From NCBI GenBank assembly GCA_903835235.1, contig CAILMF010000001.1:1-64000 (forward strand): a stretch of 64,000 bases of DNA. Direction: 5' to 3'. The notes beneath the pieces were generated by a model. That model searched no databases. It saw nothing but the letters and a program-made list of their open reading frames with translations, and was not told where the DNA came from. This document shows positions 32,858-42,216 of this stretch, piece by piece (position 1 is the stretch's first letter; each line of letters starts with the position of its first letter). A program made the translations under genes and the position numbers. The DNA comes from an uncultured Rhodospirillales bacterium. Lineage in GTDB: Bacteria > Pseudomonadota > Alphaproteobacteria > Acetobacterales > Acetobacteraceae.

Positions 32858-34287
32858 CAGCTGCGCCCGTAGGTGTCCTCCAGCCGGACGATGTCGTCCT
32901 CGCCCAGGTAGCTGCCGGCCTGCACTTCTATCAGGGTCAGCGGGATCTTGCCGGGGTTGACCAGGCGGTGGACGCAGCCGAGCGGCAGGTAGACGCTTTC
33001 ATTCTCGCGCAGCAGGATTTCCTCGGCGTCGCGCGTGACGATGGCGGTGCCGCTGACCACCACCCAGTGCTCGGCACGGTGGAAGTGCTTCTGCAAGGAG
33101 AGCTTCTGGCCGGGGCGGACGCTGATCTTCTTGACCTGGAAGCGCTCGCCCATGATCAGGCCCTCATAGTGGCCCCAGGGGCGGTACATGCGCTGGTGTT
33201 CGGTGGCCTGCTTGATGCCCTTGGCGCGCAGCCGGTCGACGATCTTCTTCGCGTCCTGGGCGTGGTTGCGGCGCATCACCAGCACCGCATCCGCGGTGGT
33301 GACCACCACCGTGTCGTGCATGCCGACAACGGCGGTCAGCATGCCTTCGCTGCGGACGTAGCAGTTCTGGTTGTCCAGCATCTCCACCGGGCCCTGCTGC
33401 GCATTGCCGGCGGCGTCCTTGTCCGCCACCTCCCAGATCGCGGCCCAGCTGCCCAGGTCGGACCAGCCGAGGCTGGCCGGCACCACGGCGGCGTGGCTGG
33501 TCTTTTCCATCACCGCGTAGTCGATGCTGATGGACGGCGCCTGGCCGAAAGCCGTGGGGTCCAGCCGGATGAAGTCCAGGTCGCGCTGGGCGCTGGCCAC
33601 GGCCTGGCGCACGGCGGCGAGCAGGGCGGGCTCGAAGCGTTCCAGTTCCGCCAGCAGGGTGCCGGCGGTGGCGACGAACATGCCGGAATTCCACAGGTGC
33701 TTGCCGCTGGCCAGGAAGTCCGCGGCGCGCTGGGCGTCCGGCTTCTCGACGAAGCGGGCCAGGTCCAGCACACCGGGCGCCGCGGCCAGGGCCGCGCCGG
33801 ACTCGATGTAGCCATAGCCGGTCTCGGGCGCGGTCGGAGTCATGCCGAAGGTGACGATGCGGCCGGCCCGGGCGGCGACGGCGGCCTGGGCCAGCGCGGC
33901 GTGCAGCGCCGGGACATCGGCGATGACGGCGTCCGACGCCATGATCCAGCACAGCGTCTCCGGGCTGGCCTCCCCGGCCACCACGGCGGCGGCGGCGATG
34001 GCCGGGGCGCTGTTGCGGCCCACCGGTTCCAGCATGATGCGGGGGCCGAGCACATTGGCGGCGCGCAGCTGTTCGGCGACCAGGAAGCGATGGGCTTCGT
34101 TGCAGACCACCACCGGCGGGGCGAAGCCGGGGCCCAAGGCGCGCAGCGCGGTCTGCTGCAGCATGGAATGGTCCGACACCAGCGGCAGGAATTGCTTGGG
34201 AAAGCTTTCCCGCGACAACGGCCACAGCCGGGTGCCGGTGCCGCCGCACAGGATGACGGGAACGATGCGGTCGTCGGACGCAGCCAT
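32857..34287 (-). CDS. manC: Mannose-1-phosphate guanylyltransferase / mannose-6-phosphate isomerase
   Basis: This 476-residue bifunctional enzyme has the nucleotidyltransferase signature CGGTGTRLWPLSRESFPKQF close to the N-terminus, FVEKPDAQRAADFLASG in the sugar-phosphate site, and the C-terminal cupin isomerase domain with RPWGHYEGLIMGERFQVKKI and KHFHRAEHWVVVSGTA. It supplies GDP-mannose for polysaccharides in the cytoplasm. The ATG at 34287 is preceded by AGAGG at good spacing; longer upstream versions run into non-coding sequence. It forms an operon with the large glycosyltransferase and is divergent from the next glycosyltransferase gene. The alternative family names are algA and cpsB. 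Confidence 0.95.
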   Translation of the reverse strand: MAASDDRIVPVILCGGTGTRLWPLSRESFPKQFLPLVSDHSMLQQTALRALGPGFAPPVVVCNEAHRFLVAEQLRAANVLGPRIMLEPVGRNSAPAIAAAAVVAGEASPETLCWIMASDAVIADVPALHAALAQAAVAARAGRIVTFGMTPTAPETGYGYIESGAALAAAPGVLDLARFVEKPDAQRAADFLASGKHLWNSGMFVATAGTLLAELERFEPALLAAVRQAVASAQRDLDFIRLDPTAFGQAPSISIDYAVMEKTSHAAVVPASLGWSDLGSWAAIWEVADKDAAGNAQQGPVEMLDNQNCYVRSEGMLTAVVGMHDTVVVTTADAVLVMRRNHAQDAKKIVDRLRAKGIKQATEHQRMYRPWGHYEGLIMGERFQVKKISVRPGQKLSLQKHFHRAEHWVVVSGTAIVTRDAEEILLRENESVYLPLGCVHRLVNPGKIPLTLIEVQAGSYLGEDDIVRLEDTYGRS

Positions 34288-34928
34288 GAATACCTCTGTC
34301 GGCAATGCCCCGGCATATCGGGGTGATTTGCGGCGATTATCCCGCATGCGGGCGGCGAATTGAAGGCAGGTAGGGAATGCCGGGCCGGCCGCCCGGTTCA
34401 GCCCAGCAGCCAGGCCGCGGCCAGCACCGCCGGCGAAGCCAGGACCACGATGGCCAGGCCGCGCAGCAGCAGCATCGCCGAAAGGGCCACCCATTCGCCG
34501 GCGCCCCGCGCCACCGCCGGGCGGCAAGGTGCCGCCAGCTCAACCGTCTGTCGCGTGGACTGCACTGCGCTGGCCCCGTGGATGGTACTGGTGGGAGGAA
34601 TTCCCCACCGGCGGGATGAAGCGCAGCACCACCTCGCCTGACAAGGGAAATCCGCGGGGGTTGCGGCGTTTGCCGGTGAGCGATGCGCGGCCACCGCAGC
34701 CGCCGCCGCAGCTTGCGCCGGGCGGGCGGATTTCGTGCAGTAGTTTCAAGGCGTTGTCGCGCCGGAAATCGGCTGGGGTGGTTCCACCCAGGGCGATATT
34801 GCTCTAGGGTGCAAACTTCGGAGCCCACGGCAATGGCTGGGCCGAATTTGGCTTCAGGGAGACGGCATGACGCCGGCCATCATCACGTTGCCCGCGCCCG
34901 GCCGCCCTGCCGCGGGGCGACCCCACGC
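34288..34928. other. 641-bp divergent intergenic region
   Basis: The spacer between manC and a divergent glycosyltransferase holds a short palindromic stretch around 34586-34615 (GGTGGGAGGAATTCCCCACC) and promoter-like, less GC-rich sequence near both gene starts. A minus-strand frame ending at 34398 could encode a 38-residue peptide with one membrane helix (LLLRGLAIVVLASPAVLAAA), but it lacks a ribosome site, so I do not call it as a gene. Nothing else is supportable. Confidence 0.5.
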
Positions 34929-36269
34929 ATGACCGCCCGCCCACGGGTCTTCCTGGACGGCTACAACCTGGCGCTGGACCAGGGCACCGGGGTGGCGACC
35001 TATGCCCGCAACCTCAGCTTCGCCATGGGCCGGCTGGGCTATGAGACCGGGGTGCTCTACGGCACCCGCGCTGCGCCGTCGCTGAACCCGCTGATCCGCG
35101 AGATCGCCTTCTTCGACGAACGCGTCGGCGACACAACGCTGTGGCTGCAGCTGCTGCGCCGCGCCGCCGGGCTGTTCACCGCGCCGATGGGCGAGACCGC
35201 GCGGCGGGTGCCGATCACCGGCACCGTCATCAGCACCACCTTCAACGACCGGCTGCCGCATTTCGACGAGATCTGGAACGCGCGGGACCTGTTCCAGCAG
35301 GCCGCGGCGCATCAGCGCTTCTTCAACAGCCGGCTGCGGGTGCGGGTGGCGGAACGGCCGAAGCTGATGCACTGGACCTATCCGCTGCAACTGCGCATGC
35401 CCGGGGCGCAGAACATCTATACCCTGCACGACCTGGTGCCGCTGCGGCTGCCCTACACCACGCTGGACAACAAGCGGCGCTACTGGAAGCTGAACCGCAT
35501 GCTGACCCGGCGGGCGGACCATATCGTCACCGTCTCCGAGGCCAGCCGGCGCGACATCATCAGCCTGCTGGGCTGCGACCCGCGCCAGGTGACCAATACC
35601 TACCAGGCGGTGGATATTCCCGCGAAGTTCCGCAACCTGCCGCTGGAGATGGCGCAGGCCGAGGCGCGCGGCAGCTTCGGGCTGGAGCCGAACAACTACT
35701 ACCTGTTCTTCGGCGCGATCGAGCCGAAGAAGAATGTCGGCCGGCTGATCCAGGCCTACCTGGCCTCGGGCGTGGAGGCGCCGCTGGTCATTGTCGGCAA
35801 GAAGGCGTGGAAGAGCGACGACGAGCTGCGGCTGATGTTCGACGACCATATCCGCACCCTGGTGCAGGATGGCTCGGTGCTGCGGACCAGGCGCAAGATC
35901 ATCCTGCTGGACTACGCGCCGTTCCGGCTGCTGGTGAACCTGATCCGCGGCGCCCGCGCCGTGCTGTTCCCCAGCCTGTATGAGGGCTTCGGCCTGCCGG
36001 TGCTGGAGAGCATGCTGCTGGGCGCGCCGGTGATCACCTCCAACACCTCCTCCCTGCCGGAATTGGTGGGCGATGCGGCGCTGCAGGTGGACCCCTACGA
36101 CGTGGCCGGGCTGGTGCAGGCGATTCAGGCGGTGGACCGCGACCCCGAATTGCGCGCCCGGCTGGCCGCAGCCGGGCCGCAGCGGGCGGCGCTGTTCAGC
36201 CCGGAACGCTATGCCGAGCGGCTGGGCCGGTTGTACACCAGCCTGGGCGTGCCGCCGCCGGCCGCCTGA
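34929..36269 (+). CDS. GT4-type glycosyltransferase
   Basis: This 446-residue protein is a complete GT-B glycosyltransferase. The N-terminus has [20 protein letters not shown], typical for enzymes of O-antigen and exopolysaccharide clusters, then [13 protein letters not shown] and [11 protein letters not shown]. The C-terminal donor domain has [26 protein letters not shown] and [20 protein letters not shown]. It probably transfers a hexose from a nucleotide sugar in the cytoplasm. The ATG at 34929 is the first in good register with the family start. The DUF4214 gene follows 12 bp later. Confidence 0.9.
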   Translation: MTARPRVFLDGYNLALDQGTGVATYARNLSFAMGRLGYETGVLYGTRAAPSLNPLIREIAFFDERVGDTTLWLQLLRRAAGLFTAPMGETARRVPITGTVISTTFNDRLPHFDEIWNARDLFQQAAAHQRFFNSRLRVRVAERPKLMHWTYPLQLRMPGAQNIYTLHDLVPLRLPYTTLDNKRRYWKLNRMLTRRADHIVTVSEASRRDIISLLGCDPRQVTNTYQAVDIPAKFRNLPLEMAQAEARGSFGLEPNNYYLFFGAIEPKKNVGRLIQAYLASGVEAPLVIVGKKAWKSDDELRLMFDDHIRTLVQDGSVLRTRRKIILLDYAPFRLLVNLIRGARAVLFPSLYEGFGLPVLESMLLGAPVITSNTSSLPELVGDAALQVDPYDVAGLVQAIQAVDRDPELRARLAAAGPQRAALFSPERYAERLGRLYTSLGVPPPAA

Positions 36270-36281
36270 ACGGGGAACCGC

Positions 36282-36968
36282 ATGTCCGCGCCGCCGCGCC
36301 GCCTGGATGCCGCCGAGCTGCTGCACGGCAGCGACCACGACTTCATCGTGAACATGTACCTGGCGGCGTTGCGACGCTGGCCGGATGCGGCGGGCTACCG
36401 GCGCTTCATCGGGTTGATCGCCAATCGGCCGGAACGGCGGATGGATGCGCTGCGGGAAGTGGCGGGCTCCGAGGAGGCCAGGCGGCTCGGCGCGCTGGTG
36501 ACGGTGCCGGAGGTGGCGCTGCCCGGCGACCCCAGCCTGGCGCGGGATGCGATCCTGGATATCCGCACCGAGGTGCTGCAGAACGAGCTCGCCGGGCTGC
36601 GCGAGGCGGTGGCGCTGCTCTCGGGCGTTGCCGGCGCCGAGGTGGCCGGGCTTCAGCGCGAGCTGGCCGAGGCGCGCGATGCCGAGCTGCGCGGCGAGAT
36701 CAATGCGCTGCGGCGGGAGCTGGGCGCGGTGCGGGCCGGTGCGGTGGCGCCGGGCGAGGCGGAGCCGGGCCTGGAAAGCCTGGCGCCGGGGCTGGCCGCG
36801 GCGGGGCCGGAGTTGGCCGCGGCGGGGCAGGGGTTGGCGGTGGCGGAGCCGGGGCTGGAGAGCCTGGCGCTGGGGCTGGCGCGGCTGATCGACGGCCAGG
36901 TGACCGCGCGGCTGGCGGCGCTGGAGGAACGGCTGCGGCAGGTCGAGGCCCGGCTGCCGCCGGCGTGA
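36282..36968 (+). CDS. DUF4214-domain protein with coiled-coil repeats
   Basis: This 228-residue protein begins with a DUF4214-like domain (about residues 10-66: DHDFIVNMYLAALRRWPDAA, RRFIGLIANRPERR, REVAGSEEARRLG). That helical domain is often found in proteins of surface polysaccharide and S-layer loci. The rest is predicted coiled coil, with an internal repeat rich in Gly/Ala/Leu (GLAAAGPELAAAGQGLAV) encoded by short near-tandem DNA repeats. GGGGA lies just upstream of the ATG. Its place between two glycosyltransferases suggests a scaffold or regulatory role in glycan assembly, but function is unknown. Confidence 0.75.
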   Translation: MSAPPRRLDAAELLHGSDHDFIVNMYLAALRRWPDAAGYRRFIGLIANRPERRMDALREVAGSEEARRLGALVTVPEVALPGDPSLARDAILDIRTEVLQNELAGLREAVALLSGVAGAEVAGLQRELAEARDAELRGEINALRRELGAVRAGAVAPGEAEPGLESLAPGLAAAGPELAAAGQGLAVAEPGLESLALGLARLIDGQVTARLAALEERLRQVEARLPPA

Positions 36969-37190
36969 GCCTGCCCCGGGTTGGCCTGCCCCGGGTTGGT
37001 CTGCGCCGGGCTGGCCAGCGCCGGGTGAGCCTGCCCCAGGTTGGCCTGCCCCAGCTTGGCCGGCCTCGGGTGAACTTGCCCCGGATGAGCATGTCTCCAT
37101 GAGCCTGCTACCATGACCCTGCTCCCATACTCCTGCGCCCCATGCTCCTGCGCCCCATGCTCCTGCGCCCCGTGAGCCCGCTCCGATGAG
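36969..37190 (+). repeat. 15-bp tandem repeat running into a start codon
   Basis: About eight 15-bp units (GCCTGCCCCGGGTTG and variants) are followed by degenerate 13-16 bp units, including three near-copies of CTCCTGCGCCCCATG. The last unit contains the ATG of the following glycosyltransferase. The array fills the whole spacer and leaves no separate ribosome site. Confidence 0.85.
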
Positions 37191-38424
37191 CCTGTTCGAC
37201 CGCGAGCTGGTGATGTTCTCGCCGCTGCCGCCGCGGCGGTCCGGCATCGCCGCCTATACCGCGGAGCTGGTGGCGGCGCTGGGGCGGCGCCGGCGGGTGC
37301 TGGTGGTGGTGGAACGCGCCGCCGACATCGTGGACCTGCCGGGCGCCGAGGTGACCTGCCAGGCGCGTTATGCCGCCGCCGGCTGGCTGCGGGCGCTGCC
37401 GCATGTGTATCAGCTGGGCAACAACGCGGACCACGGCTTCGTCTATCGCGCCTGCCTGCGCCGGCCTGGCGTGCTGGTGCTGCACGACCCGGTGCTGCAC
37501 CACCTGGTGGAGGAGCTGACCCTGGGCGAGGGTGACCAGGGCCGCGGCCTGCACCCCGGGCAGGATGCCTATGCCGCGGTGCTTCGGCATTGCCATGGCC
37601 AGGCCGGGGCGCAGGTGGCGCGGCTGCGGGAGCTCGGCGTGTTCTCGGACGCGCAGCGCTACCGGATGCCGCTGCATGGCCAGGTGGTGGATGCCGCGCT
37701 GGGGGTGCTGGTGCACAGCGCCCATGCCGCCGCGGGGGTGCGCGGAGCGGTGCCGGTCAGGGTGGTGCGGCACCATGTCTCGCCGGCGGTGTGGCAGTGG
37801 GACGGCGTCAGCCAGGCCGAGTCGCGGCGGCGGCTGGGGGTGCCGGCGGCGGTGCCGCTGCTGCTCTCGCTGGGCTTCGCCACCGGGCCGAAGCAGCTGC
37901 CGCTGGTGCTGCGGGCGCTGGCCCGGCTGCGGGATGCCGGGCAGGATTTTCGCTACGTGATCGGCGGCGCGGCCGATGCCGCGCTTGAATTGCCGCGGCT
38001 GGTCCAGGAGCTGGGGCTGGCGGAGCGGGTGACGCTGACCGGCTGGCTGGCCGAAGACGCCTTCTTCACCTGGGCGCGGGCGGCGGATTTGCTGGTGAAC
38101 CTGCGCTTCCCGGTGGGGGGCGAGACCAGCGGCACGTTGGCGCGGGCGCTGGGCATGGGGTTGCCGGCGCTGGTCTTCGACCATGGCCCGGCGGCGGAAT
38201 GGCCGGATGACGTGGTGTTCAAGCTGCCCTTCGCGGCCGACCCGCTGCCGGGGCTGGCCGCGGCGCTGGCGGCCTTGCTGGCGGACCGCCCGGGGTTGGC
38301 GGCCCAGGGGCGCCGGGCCATGCAGGTGGCCCGGGCGGTTGGGGCGGTGGCGCTTTCGGCGGAGGCCTATCTGGGCGCGATCCGCGATTGGGCGGGCCGG
38401 GGTTCGGCCCGCGAGGCTGGGTAG
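37186..38424 (+). CDS. Glycosyltransferase, GT-B fold
   Basis: This 412-residue protein opens with VMFSPLPPRRSGIAAYTAEL, a common start of GT4 enzymes acting on envelope glycans, followed by VYQLGNNADHGFVYRACLRR and VLVLHDPVLHHLVEE. The C-terminal donor domain has LLLSLGFATGPKQLPLVLRA, YVIGGAAD, TLTGWL and LLVNLRFPVGGETSGTLARA, where the usual EGFG is replaced by GETSG. It probably transfers a sugar in the cytoplasm. The start codon lies inside a tandem repeat and has no clear Shine-Dalgarno sequence. Its TAG stop forms the first bases of a hairpin repeat. Confidence 0.85.
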   Translation: MSLFDRELVMFSPLPPRRSGIAAYTAELVAALGRRRRVLVVVERAADIVDLPGAEVTCQARYAAAGWLRALPHVYQLGNNADHGFVYRACLRRPGVLVLHDPVLHHLVEELTLGEGDQGRGLHPGQDAYAAVLRHCHGQAGAQVARLRELGVFSDAQRYRMPLHGQVVDAALGVLVHSAHAAAGVRGAVPVRVVRHHVSPAVWQWDGVSQAESRRRLGVPAAVPLLLSLGFATGPKQLPLVLRALARLRDAGQDFRYVIGGAADAALELPRLVQELGLAERVTLTGWLAEDAFFTWARAADLLVNLRFPVGGETSGTLARALGMGLPALVFDHGPAAEWPDDVVFKLPFAADPLPGLAAALAALLADRPGLAAQGRRAMQVARAVGAVALSAEAYLGAIRDWAGRGSAREAG

Positions 38425-38460
38425 CGTCTGATCGTCGCCGGTGGAAACACCGGCGGCGTG
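38422..38460 (-). repeat. Hairpin repeat copy R2, left arm of 39-bp inverted pair
   Basis: On the minus strand it is identical over 39 bp to 39219-39257 on the plus strand. The element contains the stem GCCGGTG...CACCGGC and outer flank TAGCGTCTGATCG. Its first three bases are the stop codon of the glycosyltransferase. Confidence 0.92.
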
Positions 38461-38532
38461 GGCCAGCCGCTCGAACGCTTGAGGCCGCGTAGTGGCCGGC
38501 TGGCCGAGCGGTTCAGGGCAGCCGGCGCAGGT

Positions 38533-38691
38533 TCAGGCGAAGGCTTTCCAGACGATGCTGACCAGCGTGCCGACCAACGCCAGGGCGCAGCCCATCAGCG
38601 TGAAGCGCAGCAGCGTCAGCGCGACGGAGCCTGCGGTCTGCTCGGCGCCGATGGAACCGGCGCGTTTGGTAGCGAGGGGGGCGGCGCTCAT
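38533..38691 (-). CDS. Small single-span membrane protein
   Basis: This 52-residue product has a soluble N-terminal half and one membrane helix (LLRFTLMGCALALVGTLVSIVW) with a short basic end. AGGA lies eight bases before the ATG, which supports this start over a longer frame beginning at 38742. I recognise no family. It lies inside the segment bounded by the perfect 39-bp inverted repeats. Confidence 0.5.
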   Translation of the reverse strand: MSAAPLATKRAGSIGAEQTAGSVALTLLRFTLMGCALALVGTLVSIVWKAFA

Positions 38692-39218
38692 CCGATACAT
38701 CCTGTGGTTGATTTGGCCGTTGCGGGAAGGCTCTTTTAACAAGGAATGGTTGAAAGTTCCACTGGGCTAAGTATGAAGATTTTGGCGACCGTGGAACGTT
38801 TGCCCATACCATGAGTGTTGTATCTTTTTTTGATATCGCCGGTAAACCAAGAACTGCATCACCCCAGCGGGAAGTTTGCGGCGCCGGCAGCCCCTTGGGG
38901 GGCCCTTGGGGAGCGGCCGCTGGGGAGCGGCCTCTGGGGAGCGGCCCCTGGGGAACGGTCGCTGGGCCGCGGAAACCAAGGCTCCCACCACGGCATCCCC
39001 GCACGCGGCCGCCGGTGGCATTGCGGCGCAAACCCCCTGCGATCGACCCCGGCCGGATGCGCTGGCGCTGGTACAGCCGGGCAAGGCGCCACCCCGGGGC
39101 CATGGCCGGACCAAGCCGCCGGATTCCCCATTGCCGCAAGCGTGGCCTACAGCACCATCCGCTCGCCCTGAATCCGGGTGGGCGGATGGTGCCGCAGGCG
39201 TTGCTCCCGCGGCTGATT
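38692..39218. other. Intergenic segment with 15-bp tandem repeat
   Basis: No gene is supportable here. At 38908-38967 there are four 15-bp units of GGGGAGCGGCCGCTG type. An AT-richer stretch at about 38700-38850, upstream of the small membrane protein gene, probably holds its promoter. The rest is GC-rich low-complexity sequence. Confidence 0.7.
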
Positions 39219-39257
39219 CACGCCGCCGGTGTTTCCACCGGCGACGATCAGACGCTA
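39219..39257 (+). repeat. Hairpin repeat copy R3, right arm of 39-bp inverted pair
   Basis: Exact reverse complement of 38422-38460. The preceding bases GCGGCTGATT are shared with the related copy near 44673. It lies 43 bp before the Bug-type receptor gene. Confidence 0.92.
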
Positions 39258-39300
39258 GGCTGGCGCCAAAACGCGGGGCCTGCCCGCCTTGGGGGGAAGC

Positions 39301-40269
39301 ATGTTCCGTCGTCGGCGCCTGCCCGTGCTGGCCAGCCTGCTCGCCGCGCCGCGCCTGGGCCAGGCGCAGCCCGCCTGGCCGGCCGAGCGCGTCACCATCA
39401 TCACCTCGCTGCCGGCGGGGTCCTCGGTGGACCTGGTGTCCCGCGTCTTCGCGGAACGGCTGGCGCAGGCCTGGGGCCGGCCGGTGGTGGTGGACAACAG
39501 GGGCGGCGGCAATGGCGTGCTGGCCTGCGAGCTGGTGGCGCGGGCGAAGCCGGACGGGCTGACCCTGCTGGCAACCTCCGCCATGACCCATGCCGCCAAC
39601 CCCGCGCTGTATGAGCGCCTGCCCTACGACCCCATCCGCGACTTCGCGGCAGTCACGCGGTTCGGCAACTCGCCCTTCGTGCTGATGGCCAACCGGGCGC
39701 TGGGCACGCCGACGCTGGCGACGCTGATCGCCAAGCTGAAGGCCGAGCCGGGGCGGCACAATTTCGGCGAGGGCAGCGTGCCGTCGCGCGTGGCCTCCGA
39801 GTTGTTCCGCATGCTGACGGGGGTGGAGATCACCCATGTCGGCTATCGCGGCAACCAGGCGGGGTTTCCGGACCTGCTGTCCGGGCGGATCAGTTTCATG
39901 AGCGTGGACGTGGTGGGCGCCAAGCCGCTGGTGGACCGCGGCGAGGTGGTGCCGCTGGCGTTGACCGATGGCGCGCGCTTCCATTCCCTGCCAGCGGTGC
40001 CGACCGGGGCGGAGGCGGGGCTGCCGGGCTTCGCCTTCACCACCTGGACCGGGATCTACGCGCCGAAGGCGACTCCGGCAGAGGTGGTGGCGAAGATCCA
40101 GGCCGATATCGCCGCGGCCTACGCGCTGCCGGAGGTGCAGGGCCGGCTGGAGCAGATGGGCGGCGCCCGGGCGGTGCCGGCGACGCCAGCGGCCTTCCAG
40201 GCCTTCACCGCCAGCGAGATCGAGCGCTGGGGGCGGATCATCCGCCAGGCGGGGATGCGGCTGGAGTAG
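39301..40269 (+). CDS. Bug-family (TctC-like) periplasmic solute-binding protein
   Basis: This 322-residue protein has an N-terminal export signal (RRRRLPVLASLLAAPRLGQA) and the Bug-family fold: VTIITSLPAGSSVDLVSRVF, VVDNRGGGNG, PDGLTLLATS, YDPIRDFAAVTRFGNSPFVL, HVGYRGNQAGFPDLLSGRIS and PKATPAEVVAKIQ. Such proteins bind small carboxylates for tripartite tricarboxylate transporters or act as sensors. No TctA/TctB gene is near, so it is an orphan receptor. A strong GGGGGGAAG site precedes the ATG at 39301. The ligand is unknown. Confidence 0.92.
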   Translation: MFRRRRLPVLASLLAAPRLGQAQPAWPAERVTIITSLPAGSSVDLVSRVFAERLAQAWGRPVVVDNRGGGNGVLACELVARAKPDGLTLLATSAMTHAANPALYERLPYDPIRDFAAVTRFGNSPFVLMANRALGTPTLATLIAKLKAEPGRHNFGEGSVPSRVASELFRMLTGVEITHVGYRGNQAGFPDLLSGRISFMSVDVVGAKPLVDRGEVVPLALTDGARFHSLPAVPTGAEAGLPGFAFTTWTGIYAPKATPAEVVAKIQADIAAAYALPEVQGRLEQMGGARAVPATPAAFQAFTASEIERWGRIIRQAGMRLE

Positions 40270-40278
40270 GTTAAGAAA

Positions 40279-41154
40279 TCAAAGCAAAAACCAAGACGCG
40301 TCAGCACTTCCATTCATCAGTATAACGATATCTGCATTAGCATCGCCATCAATGTCTGCCTGAACAAGCGACCTTCCTCCCATCTTTTCAAATCGAAGTT
40401 GTCCAGGCTTTCCTTCAAAAGCTGAACCGCCGATAATCTGATAAGATTTTGTATGGAATTTATCGCCGGCAATTCCAAGCCCAGAAAAATCGACGATATC
40501 TCCCTGAGATTTGTCAAAATCCTCAATGAATGACCCATAACTTACGAAATCCATTCGATCATTCCACAGTACGACAAAGACGTCGCTTCCCGTTCCTCCT
40601 ACCAATCTATCTTCACCTGGCCCCGCCCTAAGCGTGTCGTTCCCGGTTCCTCCATAAATAAAATCGGCACCATCGCCGCCATACAACGAATCATTACCGT
40701 CGCCGCCTATCAATCGATCGTCGCCAGATCCACCGAGAAGGTGATCGTCACCCGCACCGCCCGATAAAGTATCGCTGCCGACATCTCCCCGCAAACTATC
40801 GTCACCTTCGCCACCGATGAGGTGATCTGCGCCGCTTTGACCAGATAAATGATCGTTACCGCCCTCACCCAATAAAGTATCATTACCGGCGTCCCCGCCA
40901 GCACGATCGTTACCCGCCCCCGCTCGAACCACATCATGTCCGCCGCCTCCGCCGATTACGTCACCACCGCCCAGGCCAAAGATCGTATCATTACCATTCG
41001 TTGCAAACACTACGTTATCATAATCGTTCCCTTTTGAAGTTTTTTCAGAATTCACAATTGTCAAATATCTAAACCGCGGCTCGTCTGGCATTCTGTAGTC
41101 GTCGTAGGAAATTCGTGACTGCAGAAGTAAATTTCTTGCGTGCCTGTCAGTCAT
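40279..41154 (-). CDS. RTX-type calcium-binding repeat protein
   Basis: This 291-residue product contains about a dozen nonapeptide repeats of the GGxGxD type (for example GGEGDDSLRGDVGSD, GGDGNDSLYGGDGAD) from roughly residue 50 to 185, which bind calcium in a parallel beta roll. The C-terminal 80 residues (SFIEDFDKSQGDIVDFSGLG) form the usual serralysin-type capping and type I secretion signal region, ending in ADASWFLL. No enzymatic domain is present. The ATG at 41154 has GGAG nine bases upstream; longer starts at 41169 and 41175 are possible. The gene is clearly AT-richer than its neighbours, a sign of transfer. No secretion ABC genes lie nearby. Confidence 0.88.
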   Translation of the reverse strand: MTDRHARNLLLQSRISYDDYRMPDEPRFRYLTIVNSEKTSKGNDYDNVVFATNGNDTIFGLGGGDVIGGGGGHDVVRAGAGNDRAGGDAGNDTLLGEGGNDHLSGQSGADHLIGGEGDDSLRGDVGSDTLSGGAGDDHLLGGSGDDRLIGGDGNDSLYGGDGADFIYGGTGNDTLRAGPGEDRLVGGTGSDVFVVLWNDRMDFVSYGSFIEDFDKSQGDIVDFSGLGIAGDKFHTKSYQIIGGSAFEGKPGQLRFEKMGGRSLVQADIDGDANADIVILMNGSADASWFLL

Positions 41155-41327
41155 TTTCGGCGTCTCCATTCGCACACGTACCGTGCTATTTTACTCATGC
41201 TTTTTCATTGAACTCCACATGAAAAAAGCAGAATGTTCCGTATATTGCCGATCAGCAGGTGCATCCAGGCGTGCTGGCAATAGGCCGACATCGGCGCTAG
41301 CCTCGCTGTCACGGAGGAACCCCCGCC

Positions 41328-42212
41328 ATGTCCGAGAGCATCCATCTTCGTCACAACGGCCCGCGCATCAAGCACCTGGCCGAGGCCGGGGCGCCGTATG
41401 AGACGATCACGGTCGACAAGCTGACGCCGATCATCGGCGCCGAGATCGGCGGCGTGGACCTGAACAGCGCCAGCAACCGGCAGATGGACGAGATTCATCG
41501 CGCGCTGGCCGAAAACCAGGTGATCTTCTTCCGCGACCAGCAGCTGACCCAGGAAGCCCACCTGGATTTCGGCCGGCATTTCGGCCCGCTGCACCGCCAC
41601 CCCGCGGCACCGCATGAGCCGGGCCACCCGGACCTGATGATCATCACCGCCGACAAGGACAGCCCGCGCGCCAATGGCGAGGGCTGGCACAGCGACGTTT
41701 CCTGCGACGAGGAGCCGCCGCTGGGCAGCATCCTCTACGTCAAGGAATGCCCGCCGAACGGCGGCGATACGCTGTTCGCCAGCATGTACGCCGCCTATGA
41801 CGCGCTGAGCGACCGGATGAAGGCGTATCTGGAAGGCCTGAAGGCGCTGCACGACGGCGAGGAAAACTACCGCGGCACCTATGCCAATTTCGGCGTGCAG
41901 GACAAGAAGACCTATCCGCGCGCACTGCATCCGGTGATCCGGGTGCATCCGGTGACCGGCAAGAAGGCGCTGTTCGTCAACAAGGGCTTCACCCGCCGGA
42001 TCATGGATATTCCGCCGGATGAGAGCGCGGGCATCCTGGCCTATCTGTACGAGCACAGCGCCAATCCGCTGTTCCAGTGCCGCTTCCGCTGGCAGGCCAA
42101 CAGCATCGCCTTCTGGGATAATCGCTGCGTGCAGCACCGGGCGATGTGGGACTACTGGCCGAACCGCCGCTACGGCAACCGGGTGACGGTGAAGGGCGAC
42201 CGACCCGTTTAG
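41328..42212 (+). CDS. TauD/TfdA-family Fe(II)/2-oxoglutarate dioxygenase
   Basis: This 294-residue enzyme has the facial triad His121-x-Asp123 in GWHSDVS and His270 in CVQHRAMWDY, plus the 2-oxoglutarate arginine in the following NRRYGNRVTV. The N-terminal GAEIGGVDL is standard for TauD/TfdA. Family members hydroxylate taurine, alkyl sulfates, aryloxyacetates and other small acids; the substrate is not readable. A strong GGAGGAAC site precedes the ATG. A repeat of the 45-bp family follows five bases after the stop. The gene stands alone. Confidence 0.92.
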   Translation: MSESIHLRHNGPRIKHLAEAGAPYETITVDKLTPIIGAEIGGVDLNSASNRQMDEIHRALAENQVIFFRDQQLTQEAHLDFGRHFGPLHRHPAAPHEPGHPDLMIITADKDSPRANGEGWHSDVSCDEEPPLGSILYVKECPPNGGDTLFASMYAAYDALSDRMKAYLEGLKALHDGEENYRGTYANFGVQDKKTYPRALHPVIRVHPVTGKKALFVNKGFTRRIMDIPPDESAGILAYLYEHSANPLFQCRFRWQANSIAFWDNRCVQHRAMWDYWPNRRYGNRVTVKGDRPV

Positions 42213-42216
42213 GGCC

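Noticed and set aside
34398-34514. Possible 38-residue membrane peptide on the minus strand
   Set aside because: It has one convincing hydrophobic stretch but no ribosome site or known relative, so I do not call it.
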